Of a stretch of 64,000 nt of DNA, positions 62,959-64,000 are shown piece after piece; position 1 is the first letter of the stretch, and each line of letters begins with the position of its first letter. The notes under the pieces were generated by a model, which had not been told where the DNA came from, did no database searches, and worked only from the letters and a program-made list of their open reading frames with translations. This DNA is from Thainema sp966674685. GTDB taxonomy: Bacteria; Cyanobacteriota; Cyanobacteriia; Phormidesmidales; Phormidesmidaceae. The stretch covers positions 12,439-76,438 of the forward strand of contig CBKWJC010000021.1 of the NCBI GenBank assembly GCA_966674685.1. Reading direction: 5' to 3'. Made by a program: the position numbers and the translations under genes.

Positions 62959-63309
62959 TTATGACTTCTTGGCTAGCTCCACGACCTTACTAAAACTCGC
63001 AGCATCTAGGACAGCCATTTGAGCCAGCATCTTGCGGTTTAGCGCAATATCAGCGGCCTTCAGGCTACCCATCAACTTGCTGTAGCTCATGCCGTTTTGA
63101 CGAGCTGCTGCATTAATCCGGGTAATCCACAGCCGACGAAAATCGCGCTTCCGGTTACGACGGTCACGATAGGCATAGCGCAGAGCCTTCATTACCTGCT
63201 GATTCGCAGTGCGGAACAGCTTGGAGTGAGAACCCCGGAAACCTTTTGCCAGCTTTAAAATCTTTTTGCGGCGCTTACGGGCAACATTACCGCGTTTTAC
63301 ACGTGCCAT
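62959..63309 (-). CDS. rplT: ribosomal protein bL20
   Basis: A 116-residue highly basic protein, MARVKRGNVARKRRKKILK, with FRGSHSKLFRTANQQVMKAL and WITRINAAARQNG. It binds 23S rRNA early in 50S assembly. It follows rpmI by 99 bases in one unit; no infC precedes them. Confidence 0.97.
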   Translation of the reverse strand: MARVKRGNVARKRRKKILKLAKGFRGSHSKLFRTANQQVMKALRYAYRDRRNRKRDFRRLWITRINAAARQNGMSYSKLMGSLKAADIALNRKMLAQMAVLDAASFSKVVELAKKS

Positions 63310-63408
63310 TGACTTCCCTTTCTATTACTTCAAAACAACTCAGTCTTGGTGGCTGACTTCCATGCTTAAAAGTCACTGGATCGTAGATGTTAGATGCGAT
63401 CGCAGGAC

Positions 63409-63606
63409 TTACAAGTAAGGCAGCATCCCCACTACATTATCTTTATCGCTGTCGTTCAAAACAAACGCACCGGATAGGTTCCGCTTCCGTTTTGAGCTTT
63501 TCTTTTCCAGCAGGTGATTCTTGAAGGCTTTGCGACGCATAATTTTGCCGCTGCCACTCTTCCGGAAACGCTTAGCTGCTGCTCTGCGAGTCTTGAGCTT
63601 TGGCAT
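63409..63606 (-). CDS. rpmI: ribosomal protein bL35
   Basis: A 65-residue basic protein, MPKLKTRRAAAKRFRKSGSG, with KNHLLEKKSSKRKRNL and the terminal VVGMLPYL. The ATG at 63606 fits the family start rather than an upstream codon. It forms an operon with rplT. Confidence 0.96.
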   Translation of the reverse strand: MPKLKTRRAAAKRFRKSGSGKIMRRKAFKNHLLEKKSSKRKRNLSGAFVLNDSDKDNVVGMLPYL

Positions 63607-63634
63607 AGGTCTACCCAATAAAAAATCGACACAG

Positions 63635-63662
63635 TCTATAATCTTATCGCTGAGAAAGTCAA
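63635..63662 (-). promoter_or_regulatory. sigma-70-type promoter of rpmI-rplT
   Basis: On the minus strand TTGACT and TATAGA are separated by 16 bases and lie about 30 bases before the rpmI start. Confidence 0.6.
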
Positions 63663-63826
63663 TTTTGCAACATCAAAAGCCTGACTTAAATTTTTGCGCT
63701 GGGTCACAAATGATCCAACAGTTGCGTTTCGTCCAATGGCCTAGATACAATTTGGGGGCATTCAAAATAGTTTTGCAGATTTGGGGGTGTAGCAACTGCG
63801 CCGTCAACTGCCTAAATTAATGCCAG

Positions 63827-63899
63827 GGGCCCTTAGTTCAGTGGATAGAACATCCGACTTCTAATCGGACGGTCACAGGTTCGAATCCTGTAGGGCCCG
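63827..63899 (+). tRNA. tRNA-Arg (TCT)
   Basis: The acceptor GGGCCCT pairs with AGGGCCC, the anticodon loop is CTTCTAA with anticodon TCT, and the T-arm is ACAGG/CCTGT with TTCGAAT. The discriminator is G and no CCA is encoded. It reads AGA/AGG arginine codons. Confidence 0.94.
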
Positions 63900-64000
63900 T
63901 TAAAACCAGAAATAGCGTCTCGGGGGGGGAGGGGGGGGGAGGGAGGGGGGGGGTGGGGGTATTTTTTGTGGGGGGAAAAGAAAACCATGCAGAAAGCTGT
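63900..64000. other. poly-G-rich contig-end sequence
   Basis: After a short stretch following the tRNA gene, almost pure G runs (63921-63958) interrupted by single A or T, then GTATTTTTTGTGGGGGGAAAAG. It is unlike anything else in the window and looks like low-quality assembly or sequencing output at a contig end, not genuine cyanobacterial DNA. Confidence 0.55.

Noticed and set aside
63921..63958. G-quadruplex-forming regulatory sequence
   Set aside because: More likely a contig-end artefact; G runs of this kind are absent from the rest of the window.

Overview
The window comes from a cyanobacterium. It carries photosystem genes (psaI, psbE-psbF-psbL-psbJ, ycf48, rubA, ycf37), a KaiB-like protein and a Tab2-family protein. 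The HIP1 octamer GCGATCGC, a cyanobacterial hallmark, recurs throughout. Many large signalling proteins, CHAT and AAA-like conflict-type domains and moderate GC suggest a filamentous, Leptolyngbya-like lineage; that placement is inference.

Layout. 1-5178: one giant ORF fusing a GT2 glycosyltransferase, a two-partner-secretion (TPS) adhesin and a CHAT peptidase. 5.3-15 kb: 2-Cys peroxiredoxin, tRNA-CAT, LysM/M23 cell-wall hydrolase, LysR regulator, MoeZ-type E1-rhodanese next to a JAMM protease, and glycolate dehydrogenase GlcD. 14.9-17.5 kb: photosystem island, with psaI converging on rubA-ycf48-psbEFLJ. 17.7-21.6 kb: comF, glgA and a transaldolase with EF-hands (carbon storage and pentose phosphate). 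22.3-27.3 kb: exopolysaccharide locus (WecG/TagA transferase, Wzc-like kinase, Wza-like export protein). 27.4-34.7 kb: a hypothetical gene and a signalling cluster holding a pseudo-receiver adenylate cyclase, a His-rich small protein, a KaiB-like protein and a histidine kinase with a decayed receiver. 34.7-41.4 kb: CYTH protein, small conserved proteins, B12-type radical SAM protein and two related AAA-like ATPases. 41.6-49 kb: 7TM-HD phosphodiesterase, DICT-GAF histidine kinase and a Cache-HAMP sensor without an output domain. 49-56.5 kb: phosphohexomutase, RdgB, lipase, VOC protein, Tab2 and ffh. 56.8-61.2 kb: large GAF protein, RsbRD-type kinase and YdcF. 61.4-63.9 kb: ycf37, a solute-binding protein, rplT-rpmI and tRNA-Arg. 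The last ~80 bases are poly-G-rich and may be a contig-end artefact.

An unusual trait is the set of long, near-perfect palindromes between genes (stems of 15-32 bp, loops of 0-13 nt). Several look like bidirectional terminators. Two belong to one mobile element whose copies differ by a compensatory base-pair change. A purine-rich repeat family and a second hairpin-associated repeat are also dispersed. Best leads: the GT2-TPS-CHAT fusion, the KaiB/pseudo-receiver cluster, the paired AAA-like ATPases, and an 8-codon mini-ORF with a perfect Shine-Dalgarno followed by an intrinsic terminator upstream of tab2.
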